Shown here: in pieces, positions 48,006 to 56,947 of the stretch | Position numbering within the stretch: the first letter of the stretch is position 1 | Layout of the letters: every line of letters begins with the position of its first letter | Assembly (NCBI RefSeq): GCF_017313765.1 | Contig: NZ_JAFLNC010000003.1 | Location: 424,318 to 488,317 of the forward strand | From: Sneathiella sedimenti | GTDB taxonomy: Bacteria; Pseudomonadota; Alphaproteobacteria; Sneathiellales; Sneathiellaceae | Length of the DNA stretch: 64,000 nt | Reading direction: 5' to 3' | Program-made: the position numbers and the translations under genes | The notes under the pieces: model-generated | Database searches by the model: none | What the model was told of the DNA's origin: nothing | Seen by the model: the letters and a program-made list of their open reading frames with translations, nothing else

Positions 48006-48016
48006 ACCTATTGTTA

Positions 48017-48916
48017 TTATTTCGCTGTACTTCTAGGCTGCAAATATGTGCGAAGGCCGTGAGCGAGAGAATTGGGGAGCTGTGCGTCCATCAGGGTCGC
48101 CAATTTCTTGTTGGTACCGCGGACAGTTATATTTGCGTGATGTGCTTCAACGCTTTCGCGCAGGCTCTTTTCCAAGGCCGGCTTCTCCATCAGTTTAGAA
48201 AATTCAAGCGCGATTTCATGAGGGAGATGTGCAGATCCGGAGCAGATATTGACAACTCCAACCGCATCCGATGCGACAAGTTTCCCTAACGCGGTTGCGA
48301 CGTCCTCGACATGGATCATATCGACAGCGCGATCCGGGGTCTGGATTGCGGGCAGTCGGTTCGCCGAGATTTCCCGGAAGATATAGGAAATCAGCTTGTT
48401 TTCATCTTCATCGGGGCCGTAGGGAAAGAAAATTCGCGCCCAAATGAAAGAAATATCCTTTGCGATGACCTCGGCGAGCTCTTTGAAGGCGAGCTTGGAG
48501 GCAGAATAATAAGTCGTCGCATTTAGAGGAGACTTTTCTTCATCGAGAGGGGAGTTTTCCCATTTGTACTCGGCACAGCTTCCCGCCAGCACCGCCTTTT
48601 TACCGCCATGCCGGACAAAGGCATCGAGGAGAGCGGCGCTTGAGGCAATCCAACGAAAATTTTCTGTCGAGTGCCAGAATTTTCCGGGCGTTGCCTCCCA
48701 GGCGAGATGGATCATGTGGCTCGGTCGACGACTTTCAATGACCTGTTCCACGACTTCTGGATCATGCAGGTCGAGGGCAATATGCTCATGGTTTTGGGAT
48801 ATCGTCGGCGCCGAACTGCGCGAGGTTGAAAGAACCTGCCATCCTTCATCGAGGAGCCGCCGGACAACATGGGATCCGATAAAGCCCGTGGCGCCAGTGA
48901 CCAGGCAATGCGTCAC
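48017..48916 (-). CDS. NAD-dependent epimerase/reductase of nucleotide sugars
   Basis: Extended SDR of 299 residues with CLVTGATGFIGSHVVRRLL as the NAD loop and YYSASKLAFKEL as YxxxK, and IWARIFFPYGPDEDENKL as the substrate strand. It is the last gene of the CDP-sugar operon and overlaps the preceding gene by 4 bases. The likely job is reduction of the 4-keto group after C-methylation and epimerisation. It is about 30 residues shorter than typical. Confidence 0.85.
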   Translation of the reverse strand: MTHCLVTGATGFIGSHVVRRLLDEGWQVLSTSRSSAPTISQNHEHIALDLHDPEVVEQVIESRRPSHMIHLAWEATPGKFWHSTENFRWIASSAALLDAFVRHGGKKAVLAGSCAEYKWENSPLDEEKSPLNATTYYSASKLAFKELAEVIAKDISFIWARIFFPYGPDEDENKLISYIFREISANRLPAIQTPDRAVDMIHVEDVATALGKLVASDAVGVVNICSGSAHLPHEIALEFSKLMEKPALEKSLRESVEAHHANITVRGTNKKLATLMDAQLPNSLAHGLRTYLQPRSTAK

Positions 48917-49452
48917 CGGATTGCCTCATCCAGCGTGAGTAGATTGGCGTCACGCTCCGAAATAATCCTTGGTTCACCGGGCCAGTTGATGTCGATGGCA
49001 GGATCGTCCCAGCGAAACCCGCGGTCATGGCCGGGCGTATAGGCTGGGCTCATCTGATAGAATACGTCGCAGTCATTTTCCAGAGTCAGGAATCCATGCG
49101 CACATCCTGCCGGGATGAAAAGGGCACGCCCATTTTCCCGGCTGAGCTCAAAGCCTACCCATTTGCTGAAAGTCGGGGAACTTGGGCGAATGTCCACGGC
49201 GACATCGAATATCTTTCCGGCGCTGCACCGGACGAGTTTGGTTTCTTCATAGGGAGCGGCATGAAAATGCATTCCGCGCAATGTATATGCTGTTTTATTG
49301 TAGGATACATTGCACTGGACCGGCAGAAAGCCGATACCGGCGTCATTGAATTCCGTTTCACAAAAGCTCCGCGTGAAGTGGCCGCGTTCGTCTTCGATGA
49401 ATTCGGGCTCAACAAGGTAAACACCTGAGATTTCGGTTTCCGTGAGTTTCAT
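48913..49452 (-). CDS. rfbC: dTDP-4-dehydrorhamnose 3,5-epimerase-like protein
   Basis: Cupin-fold epimerase of 179 residues. The active-site base is in RGMHFHAAPYEETKLVRCSAG and the partner Tyr in DVFYQMSPAYTPGHDRG, with FDVAVDIRPSSPTF between. RfbC acts on dTDP-4-keto-6-deoxyglucose, but here the neighbours make a CDP sugar, so a CDP-linked substrate and possibly 5- or 3-only epimerisation is more likely. It overlaps both neighbours by 4 bases. Confidence 0.88.
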   Translation of the reverse strand: MKLTETEISGVYLVEPEFIEDERGHFTRSFCETEFNDAGIGFLPVQCNVSYNKTAYTLRGMHFHAAPYEETKLVRCSAGKIFDVAVDIRPSSPTFSKWVGFELSRENGRALFIPAGCAHGFLTLENDCDVFYQMSPAYTPGHDRGFRWDDPAIDINWPGEPRIISERDANLLTLDEAIR

Positions 49453-50687
49453 GAAAGGATCTCAAGTTCAGGAATTGGAATAACGAAACGCCCACCCCAG
49501 TCCTTAACGGCCGCCATATCACTGGAGATTTCATCCGCGAGGTTCCAGGGGAGGATCAGGACATAATCCGGTTTTTCCGCCCAAATTTTCTCCGGTGAGA
49601 AAACAGGGATATGACTTCCGGGAAGCAGGGTACCCTGTTTCTCGGGATTGCGATCGACAACAAACTCAATGAGGTCAGGGCCCACGCCGCAGTAATTGAG
49701 TAGTGTATTGCCCTTTGCCGCGGCACCATAGCCCGCGACTTTCTTTCCTTCCGCCTTGGCGGCTTGCAGGAAGGAGAGAAGATCATCGCGCACTTTTTCA
49801 ACCCGTGGTGTGAAATTCTGATAGGCACTGACCGTATCGAGACCGGCGGCAGTCTCCTTCTTGCGAAGGGCGCCTAATCGCGGTGTTTCAGCATATTTTC
49901 CTGCGCCTTCGTGGCAGGCATAGACACGCAGGGAGCCGCCATGGGTCGGCAATTCCTCGACATCGAACAGTTTCAGGCCATGAGCCTCCAGTATTTTCTC
50001 GACCGTCAGAAGGGAGAGGTAGGAGTAATGCTCATGATAGATGGTGTCGAACTGGACCTTTTCGATCAGGTTCAGAAGATGAGGGAACTCAATGGTGAAA
50101 ACCCCGTCTTTTCCGAGCAGGATGGGAATGCCGCCGATAAAGTCATTAATGTCCGGGACATGTGCCATGACATTGTTGGCGGCCATCAGGTCCGCCTGAA
50201 GCCCGCTCTTCGCGAGCCGTGTCGCCGTCTCGATACCGAAAAAAGCCACCTCGGTTCTTACGCCCACCTTTTCGGCGGATTTCGCCACATTCGCCGCCGG
50301 CTCGATGCCAAGTACGGGAATGCCTTTTGCAACAAAATGCTTTAGCAGGTAGCCGTCGTTGCTGGCAATTTCCGCAACAAGGGAGTCCGGGCCCAGGTTA
50401 AGTTCGCTGCTAAGCTTTTCCGCGTAGCGCCTTGCATGTTCAACCCAACTGCTGGAGAAAGAGGAGAAGTAGGCGTAATCAGAGAAAATGTCCTCTGCCG
50501 GAACAACATCCTCAACTTGCACCAGAAAGCATGTTTCGCAAACCCGGGCGTGCAGGGGATAGGATTTTTCAGCTGCGATATGGCTCTCTTGGCGCAGATA
50601 GCTGTTCGCGAGCGGTGTCGAGCCCAAATCCACGAATGTCCGGGTCAACTCCTGATGACAGAAACGGCAGCTAAGGGGGCTCGTCAT
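49449..50687 (-). CDS. Sugar C-methyltransferase (TylCIII/NovU-like)
   Basis: A 412-residue three-part enzyme. The N-terminal zinc knuckle is CRFCHQEL with a second pair in ARVCETCFL; the central SAM domain has VAEIASNDGYLLKHFVAKGI; the C-terminal part is VAGYGAAAKGNTLLNYCG. This form places a methyl group on carbon 3 of 4-keto-deoxy sugars, as in mycarose and evernitrose synthesis. It is between the 4,6-dehydratase and the epimerase, with 4-base overlaps at both ends. The exact carbon is not known. Confidence 0.88.
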   Translation of the reverse strand: MTSPLSCRFCHQELTRTFVDLGSTPLANSYLRQESHIAAEKSYPLHARVCETCFLVQVEDVVPAEDIFSDYAYFSSFSSSWVEHARRYAEKLSSELNLGPDSLVAEIASNDGYLLKHFVAKGIPVLGIEPAANVAKSAEKVGVRTEVAFFGIETATRLAKSGLQADLMAANNVMAHVPDINDFIGGIPILLGKDGVFTIEFPHLLNLIEKVQFDTIYHEHYSYLSLLTVEKILEAHGLKLFDVEELPTHGGSLRVYACHEGAGKYAETPRLGALRKKETAAGLDTVSAYQNFTPRVEKVRDDLLSFLQAAKAEGKKVAGYGAAAKGNTLLNYCGVGPDLIEFVVDRNPEKQGTLLPGSHIPVFSPEKIWAEKPDYVLILPWNLADEISSDMAAVKDWGGRFVIPIPELEILS

Positions 50688-51757
50688 AAAGGGGCCTCGT
50701 ATTCGTCAATTTGCGAGAGGGTAAAGGTGTAAATATCGGTGGTCTGGCCAAAGGCTTTATACCATTCGACCGTCTTTGTCAGCGTTTCTGTCGACGTCCA
50801 TTTCGACTGCCAGCCCAGTGCTTTCTTTGCCAGCGACGCATCGAGAGCGAGATGGGATTTTTCTGGCGGTTGTTCCTCGTTCACGAGCGCCCAGTCCTGT
50901 TCAATGCCGAAGGCTTTCTGAACTTCGCGGGCGATTTCCCCGACAGTCACCACTTCGCCGCCCTGTGGCCCGAAGTTGAGAGCCTTGGGAAGCGCGTTGC
51001 CACTGTCGCCCGCAAGCGCCTGCAAGAAGACCAGATAGCCGGAAACGGATTCCAGAACATGCTGCCATGGCCGGGTTGCGCCTGGGTAGCGAAGGGTAAC
51101 GCTTTGCCCGGCTTTTGCGGCGCGCCAGATATCGGGAATCAGGCGGTCTTCGGAAAAATCCCCGCCGCCGATCACGTTCCCGGCGCGTCCCGTCGCGACA
51201 GGAACACCCTTTTCCAGAAAGTAGCTTTTCGCGAGGGAGGCGGTCGCGATTTCGCACGCCGCCTTGGAGGAAGAATAGGGATCATCGCCACCAAGCGGAT
51301 CGGTTTCCTTGAAGGCGCGACCATCCTCTATGTTCTGGTAAACCTTGTCACTTGTAATGATCAGCGCGGCTTTAAGGTCCTCCAGCTCCCGGAGAGCTTC
51401 CAGCAGGTTCACCGTTCCCATGACATTGGTCTCATAGGTATAGGTCGGCTCCCTGTAGGAGCGACGGACAAGCGCCTGCGCCGCCATATGAAGCACGATC
51501 TCCGGATTGCTCTCCCGAACCACTGTGGTGAGCGCCTCCGCGTCGCGGATATCGATGAAATGGGACGTGAGAGGCAATTGGTCCTGAATGCTGTTATAGA
51601 GGGAGAAGTCGCCTTCTGGCGGAAGGGAGACGCCAGTAACCTTTGCCCCCATCTTGACGAGCCAGGCTGCAGCCCAGGCGCCCTTGAAGCCCGTATGGCC
51701 GGTTAGCAGGACCCGGCGTCCATTCCAGAATTCCGAATTAACAGTGGCGGAAGTCAT
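50684..51757 (-). CDS. rfbG: CDP-glucose 4,6-dehydratase
   Basis: SDR enzyme of 357 residues converting CDP-glucose to CDP-4-keto-6-deoxyglucose. The NAD loop is VLLTGHTGFKGAWAAAWLV, whose HTGFKG is special to RfbG, and the catalytic motif is DPYSSSKAACEIA. The ATG at 51757 follows GAGG; a longer in-frame start adds 77 residues that overlap rfbF. It starts 16 bases past the rfbF stop. Confidence 0.94.
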   Translation of the reverse strand: MTSATVNSEFWNGRRVLLTGHTGFKGAWAAAWLVKMGAKVTGVSLPPEGDFSLYNSIQDQLPLTSHFIDIRDAEALTTVVRESNPEIVLHMAAQALVRRSYREPTYTYETNVMGTVNLLEALRELEDLKAALIITSDKVYQNIEDGRAFKETDPLGGDDPYSSSKAACEIATASLAKSYFLEKGVPVATGRAGNVIGGGDFSEDRLIPDIWRAAKAGQSVTLRYPGATRPWQHVLESVSGYLVFLQALAGDSGNALPKALNFGPQGGEVVTVGEIAREVQKAFGIEQDWALVNEEQPPEKSHLALDASLAKKALGWQSKWTSTETLTKTVEWYKAFGQTTDIYTFTLSQIDEYEAPL

Positions 51758-51773
51758 TTCATTTGCCTCGCGT

Positions 51774-52547
51774 TCAGTCCCAGACCTGCCACGGGGCCTT
51801 GCCGCTGTTCCAGAGGTTTTCAAGATAATTTTTCTCGCGCAAGGTGTCCATCGGCTGCCAGAAACCGCGATGACGATAGGCCGAGAGCTGTCCATCCGCC
51901 GCGAGGCTGGTGAGCGGATCATTCTCCCACGGCATGTCGTCGCCTGAAATTCGCTCCAGAACAGAGGGTTCCAGCACAAAAAAACCACCGTTTATCAGCC
52001 CGTTGTCGCCAGCAGGCTTTTCAACAAACTCCTTTACCGCGCCATTTTCGATCACCGTTGCGCCAAACCGGCCCGGAGGTGCCACTGCCGTTAATGTGGC
52101 TTCGCGTCCCTCAGCCTTATGAAAGGCGATCAGTTTGGCGATATCGACATCGGCCACGCCATCGCCATAGGTCATGCAAAAGGTCTCACCAGGATCGAGA
52201 TAGCTCGCGACGCGTTTCAGGCGACCGCCGGTCATTGTCGCCTCACCGGTTTCCACAAGCGTGACGCGCCAGGGTTCTGCCTTTGCCTTATGATAGGTGA
52301 TCTGGTTGCTTTCAAGGTCGAACGTGACATCTGAGCGATGCAGGAAATAGTTGGCGAAATATTCCTTTATTACATAGCTGCGATAGCCGAGGCAGATGAC
52401 AAAATCATGAATGCCGTAATGGGAATAAATCTTCATGATATGCCACAAGATCGGAAAATTGCCGATTTCGATCATGGGCTTTGGCTTGAGGTGGGATTCT
52501 TCTGAAATACGGGTGCCGAGCCCACCGGCCAAGATGACTGCTTTCAA
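51774..52547 (-). CDS. rfbF: Glucose-1-phosphate cytidylyltransferase
   Basis: Nucleotidyltransferase of 257 residues making CDP-glucose from glucose-1-phosphate and CTP. The signature is LAGGLGTRISEESHLKPKPM, with IEIGNFPILWHIMKIYSHYG as the sugar site and CMTYGDGVADVD as the metal site. It is the first gene of the operon rfbF, rfbG, methyltransferase, epimerase, reductase. Confidence 0.95.
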   Translation of the reverse strand: MKAVILAGGLGTRISEESHLKPKPMIEIGNFPILWHIMKIYSHYGIHDFVICLGYRSYVIKEYFANYFLHRSDVTFDLESNQITYHKAKAEPWRVTLVETGEATMTGGRLKRVASYLDPGETFCMTYGDGVADVDIAKLIAFHKAEGREATLTAVAPPGRFGATVIENGAVKEFVEKPAGDNGLINGGFFVLEPSVLERISGDDMPWENDPLTSLAADGQLSAYRHRGFWQPMDTLREKNYLENLWNSGKAPWQVWD

Positions 52548-52672
52548 CGATATCCCCCTGTTCCTTCCGCGCGGGCCTTAATTCAAAGCACGCGGTGCTG
52601 CGTTCGTAAGACTTATTTCAACATCGGGGCTTAGTGTCAAGTTCGCGCCATCGACAGATTTCGGATGAATTT

Positions 52673-54160
52673 ATGGAATCATGTCTTATGCTGAGCCCAT
52701 CCAAAAATAAAAAAGTAAAATTAATGAATATCGAAAAGCATGGACTAGCGGCGCTGGAAAATCAAATACGCCGCGAATTGGGATTTCTGAATTATCCGCC
52801 GGCCAATTGGGTCAAGCCACTCAACTACGGTGGAGGGGAGGCGGTTCTTGATGTTGCCGTTATCGGCGGTGGGATGTGCGGCATGGCCGTGGCCTTCGGC
52901 CTGCTGCGGGAGGGAATACGGAATTTCCGAATATTTGACGCGGGCGAGAAGGGCTTTGAAGGGCCCTGGGCGACCACCGCGCGGATGAAGACCCTGCGGT
53001 CACCCAAGCATTTGACAGGGCCGCATATGGGGCTTCCCTCCCTGACATTTCAGGCCTGGTACCGCGCGCAATGGGGGGGTGCGGGCTGGGATGCTCTGGG
53101 TTATATCCCGACAGACATATGGATGGATTATCTGCGCTGGTATCGGCAGGTCCTCGACATTCCGACGGAGAATAATACAAGGCTACTTAAGATCACGCCT
53201 GAAGGAGAGCTGTTGAGATTATTCCTTGGCGGACCTCAGGGAGAGTTTGACCTCCTTGTACGGCGTGTGGTTCTGGCAACGGGGCGCGCGGCATTCGGGG
53301 GCACACGATTGCCGGGCGTCTTTCAGAGCCTTCCTGATAACTGCTACGCCCACACAGAAGATGCAATTGATTTCAAGGCACTGACGGAGAAGAAGGTGCT
53401 TGTAATCGGGGGCGCGGCATCGGCGGTAGATAGTGCCGCGGCGGCGCTTGAGAACGGCGCAAAGGAAGTTCACCTTTTGATGCGGGCGCCGGAAATTCCA
53501 CGACTCAATAAATTCAAGAGCACGGTTTACCCCGGCTATTTCAGAGGGTTTTCAACGCTTGACGATGAAACCCGCTGGCGATTCCTGCATCATGGTCTTG
53601 GCAGCCGTGTTGCGGCCCCCCGCTTGTCGATGTTACGCCTCAAGGAATATGATAATTTCCATATCCATACGGGTGTCGACGTGAATGCCGTGAGGATGGA
53701 GGGCGGGCAGGTTCAACTCGAGACGGGCCCGAAATACTATAGCGGTGATTTCATTATCCTTGGTACCGGATACGCAATCGATATCCATGGCCAGCCGGAA
53801 CTGGCGGAATTTGCCAGCAGGATTTTATTATGGCGGGATCGGTTCGATGCACCTGCGGAAGTGGCGAGCAAGGAATTGGGACAGTTTCCCTATCTCGGCC
53901 CCGCCTTTGAATTTCTTGAAAAGGAGGGTGGCACCGCGCCGTTCCTCAACCGTATTCATCTCTTTAATGCGGCAACAACGCTTAGCCACGCAGCGGTAAG
54001 CAGTGATATTCCGGGTGTGAATATCGGCGCAATGCGGTTGGTGAATGCGCTCGCCGTCGAGTTTTTTAAGGAAGGTGCGACGGCACATCTTGAAGATTTC
54101 TATGCCTACAACGATCCGGAATTGCTCGGCGACGAATGGCGGGATGAGGAACCGTCTTAG
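52673..54160 (+). CDS. FAD-dependent, flavin-monooxygenase-like oxidoreductase
   Basis: A flavoprotein of about 495 residues. The FAD loop is VAVIGGGMCGMAVAFGLLREG, the NADPH loop VLVIGGAASAVDSAAAALENG, and ILGTGYAIDIHG recalls the ATGY-like linker of flavin monooxygenases. The first start with a plausible site (GGAT 8 bases before) is ATG 52673; a GTG at 52634 and an ATG at 52724 are alternatives. It is divergent from the CDP-sugar operon and its stop overlaps the next gene's stop by 4 bases. The substrate is unknown. Confidence 0.85.
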   Translation: MESCLMLSPSKNKKVKLMNIEKHGLAALENQIRRELGFLNYPPANWVKPLNYGGGEAVLDVAVIGGGMCGMAVAFGLLREGIRNFRIFDAGEKGFEGPWATTARMKTLRSPKHLTGPHMGLPSLTFQAWYRAQWGGAGWDALGYIPTDIWMDYLRWYRQVLDIPTENNTRLLKITPEGELLRLFLGGPQGEFDLLVRRVVLATGRAAFGGTRLPGVFQSLPDNCYAHTEDAIDFKALTEKKVLVIGGAASAVDSAAAALENGAKEVHLLMRAPEIPRLNKFKSTVYPGYFRGFSTLDDETRWRFLHHGLGSRVAAPRLSMLRLKEYDNFHIHTGVDVNAVRMEGGQVQLETGPKYYSGDFIILGTGYAIDIHGQPELAEFASRILLWRDRFDAPAEVASKELGQFPYLGPAFEFLEKEGGTAPFLNRIHLFNAATTLSHAAVSSDIPGVNIGAMRLVNALAVEFFKEGATAHLEDFYAYNDPELLGDEWRDEEPS

Positions 54161-56817
54161 AAGGGCAGGAAGACAGGCGGAATAAAGCGGATTGCACCCG
54201 CTCCTCTCTTGCCGTTCTCTGAAACATCTCCGATAGCCGCCCCGCCATAAGCGAAGCGGATCTGTGCGGAGTGGAAATAGATATTTTCAAGGCTCGAAGA
54301 TGAATTGATATGAAAATGGGCGGCATCACTCCAGCCGATAAAACGGAGCGGATCGATAGCCCGGGAGTTATCTCTCGACGTATAGATTTCCGGTTTCCCG
54401 AAAGTGCGCAACACCAGCTTGCCGGGACCTTCGGCAACGGAGAAGAACATCCGGCCGAAGGCCATCGCCGTCAGACAGAGCGAAACCTGCGTTTCAAGAC
54501 GAATTGTTTCGCTGAAAGCAGCGAGATTCCCTTGTGAAAAATACACGCGTTCGCCGGGTTTGAGGTTCCATTCCAGAAATTGCCGGCCCTGCGAGGTCTG
54601 GATAGAAATAGTGTCATTCTGGTCTTCGTTCGGGTCCACCTTGACCATTTTGTAGGTGCCGGAGAATAACCGGCGAAGAATAGCCTTATGCGGCTGCGGC
54701 CAGGCAATGTCCTGCGAGGAGCCAGAGGGGCTCAGCGCGGGCTTGATGTAATATTTGCCGAATTCGCCGGGCGGGAAGATGTATTCCGGATCAAATCCAC
54801 TCTTGATATCGGGAATTGACGGGACTTCTGGGTTTTCAACCGGCCTGGAAGTCTCGATGGGGAGGGCATTCCCCGCCTCACTCTTGAAGGCGACGCGGGC
54901 AAAGATATAGGCAAAACTCTTCACGGCCGCGACAATCAGGATCATGGTAGCCAGCAGGTTCAGGCTCCGGACAGTCCAGAAGACATCGGCGATGATATTG
55001 CGCACGCTGCGTTTGGTTGCGTCGAGGGTTGTGCTGAGATACAGCTCTATCTCCCGCAGGTGCTTTTCCGCTTCCTCACCCGACAGCGTGGAGAGGTCAG
55101 TGGTCAGCACGTTTAATCTGTCCCGTTGTCTTTTCCGTGTAAAATCATAGGCATCGATGATCGCGATTTTGACTTTCCGCGTTACATGACAATCCACCTG
55201 GTGAAGCTTGCATTCCGGAAGCCTCAGGCTTGGAACGCTTTGCACCAGTGCTTTGCCGTCCGGATAGAGGGCCGTGAATTCCTTATCCACGAAGGCAGGG
55301 ATTTGCCGGGGCGAGGATTTCGCAAGCTGCCGATAGTTGTTCAGCATTTTCTCGAGCTGAATTTCCTGCTTCCGAAAGGCGGCATCCACAGAATTATATA
55401 TGTCCTGCTCGAGATTGGAGTCTTCACCCCGGACCACCAAGGTTTCCGTTGTCGGTGTCGCGCACTCGAAAAGACCGGTTCCTTCCTCGGTGCATTCAAC
55501 GCCATAGACGGCATCCTGAGCGCGGGTGTCGATTTCAAGGGAAAACCACAGGCCCGCGAGTATACACAGGCCGATCGGGATCCATCTCAACGCGGTAAAT
55601 ACCGTATAAGACGCGTATTTTCTCCGCTCGAACTGGGCAAAAATCGGGATATTCTGGAGGATCGCAAGGGCGAACAGCCGTAAGCTGATGGCTGTCACAA
55701 CAAAAAGTACCAGCGCATAAGATGCGAGCAGTAGAGAAAACAAGCCTTGAGAAAAGGAAACTCCTGCCGCCGCCTTTGCCATGGGATAGAAGGCAACCAC
55801 AATCACGACCAGGCAGGAGAGGGCAAATTCCGGACTTCGAATTCGACTGCCGAAGGCAAACAGGGTGAGGGCCAGGAAAGATGCGGCGCTGATAACCAGT
55901 GTCCAGAAACGGATGTTCTGATTTGGTTTCATCGAGAGACTTCGGGTGACTTCCGTATTCAGAGCGTTCAGGTTGGTGATGAAGCTGGCATGGAGCGTTT
56001 TGCTATTGTTGTTTAACTCGGTAATCTCTTTCTTGAGCCGTTCAACTTTGCTTTGCGCTTTCTGCTGATCCGCCTTGGCGCGCTCCAGTAGTTCTTCAAT
56101 TGCCTTGATGGCTTTTTTCGCCATTCCCCCAAGCAGCTTTAGCTTTTCGAAAGCCGCCTGCGTGTCCTCCAGAACCTTTTCGGCGTCGGCCGAGCGCGCG
56201 CGTGCAGCCTCGAGTTCCTTTTTCAGGCGGGAAATTCGGCTAACCGTTTGGTCATACCCGGTAATATTTTCCTGGACGACCGCCACCAGATTACGAACAC
56301 CGGCATATTGTGCATCGGTTTCCGGTGTGCCGAGGTCATAGTCGGGCAGGATTTCCTTCACTGTGGTCTCAACCGTTGCGGCGGTCTGCCGTGACTTGGG
56401 CTCAAAATAATCCGGTGTAAGCTGGTCGCCCGGATAGACGCTCAGTTCTGTAACCGGGCTTGCGTAGAGGAGAAGAAAGGGAAGGAGGGCCACCACACGA
56501 AATATCTTGTTCTGCGCAATGGCAATGATCAGGCCGATGCAAAACAGGGCGAGATAGACCCATGTGACTGGCGGGCTTAGAAAGTCGGGCGCGATACTGC
56601 TTCCGCCAAAGCATCCAACAGATGGCAATTCAAACAGCGCGGATATTTCAGAGAAGTTAAGGCACCAGTGGGTCGGCGGGAGCGTCGTTGAAACCGCGGC
56701 AGGGACTGTCCCCGTCAGCACGATCAGCCAGAACAGCCGCTGAAATACTCCGTTGTTACGCCAAACCATACAATCTGTGCCTATCCCATTCGGCGTTGTC
56801 ATACACACTGCCGACAA
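54157..56817 (-). CDS. Large multi-membrane protein with coiled coil and beta-rich C-terminal domain
   Basis: An 886-codon protein I cannot name. Hydrophobic segments lie at about 24-44, 84-103, 105-124, 303-323, 331-350, 357-390, 412-428 and 618-640. An acidic-basic coiled coil spans about 186-290. A 430-615 soluble part has Cys at 441, 451, 536 and 543, possibly periplasmic disulfides. The C-terminal 220 residues are beta-rich (FLEWNLKPGERVYFSQGNLA, then MFFSVAEGPGKLVLRTFGKP) and recall the AIM24/TIGR00266 fold; this is by pattern only. The start is uncertain, with ATGs at 56817, 56802 and 56769. Confidence 0.75.
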   Translation of the reverse strand: MSAVCMTTPNGIGTDCMVWRNNGVFQRLFWLIVLTGTVPAAVSTTLPPTHWCLNFSEISALFELPSVGCFGGSSIAPDFLSPPVTWVYLALFCIGLIIAIAQNKIFRVVALLPFLLLYASPVTELSVYPGDQLTPDYFEPKSRQTAATVETTVKEILPDYDLGTPETDAQYAGVRNLVAVVQENITGYDQTVSRISRLKKELEAARARSADAEKVLEDTQAAFEKLKLLGGMAKKAIKAIEELLERAKADQQKAQSKVERLKKEITELNNNSKTLHASFITNLNALNTEVTRSLSMKPNQNIRFWTLVISAASFLALTLFAFGSRIRSPEFALSCLVVIVVAFYPMAKAAAGVSFSQGLFSLLLASYALVLFVVTAISLRLFALAILQNIPIFAQFERRKYASYTVFTALRWIPIGLCILAGLWFSLEIDTRAQDAVYGVECTEEGTGLFECATPTTETLVVRGEDSNLEQDIYNSVDAAFRKQEIQLEKMLNNYRQLAKSSPRQIPAFVDKEFTALYPDGKALVQSVPSLRLPECKLHQVDCHVTRKVKIAIIDAYDFTRKRQRDRLNVLTTDLSTLSGEEAEKHLREIELYLSTTLDATKRSVRNIIADVFWTVRSLNLLATMILIVAAVKSFAYIFARVAFKSEAGNALPIETSRPVENPEVPSIPDIKSGFDPEYIFPPGEFGKYYIKPALSPSGSSQDIAWPQPHKAILRRLFSGTYKMVKVDPNEDQNDTISIQTSQGRQFLEWNLKPGERVYFSQGNLAAFSETIRLETQVSLCLTAMAFGRMFFSVAEGPGKLVLRTFGKPEIYTSRDNSRAIDPLRFIGWSDAAHFHINSSSSLENIYFHSAQIRFAYGGAAIGDVSENGKRGAGAIRFIPPVFLPF

Positions 56818-56947
56818 TCGAATATCTGACGGGGTGCCGAACCTACATAGCCCACCAATAATATAATCTTAACATAGCTGGCAATAAATTCAGTTGAAAT
56901 TCCCGGGATGTGCGGGGAATAGAGAGCTCCCGGTCGGTTTTAAGGGG

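Noticed and set aside
50711..51706. 331-codon open frame on plus opposite rfbG
   Set aside because: It is the antisense shadow of rfbG, with no family match and no ribosome site.
44490..52547. Recent horizontal island with mobile elements
   Set aside because: No integrase, transposase or tRNA border is visible, although such sugar islands are often transferred.
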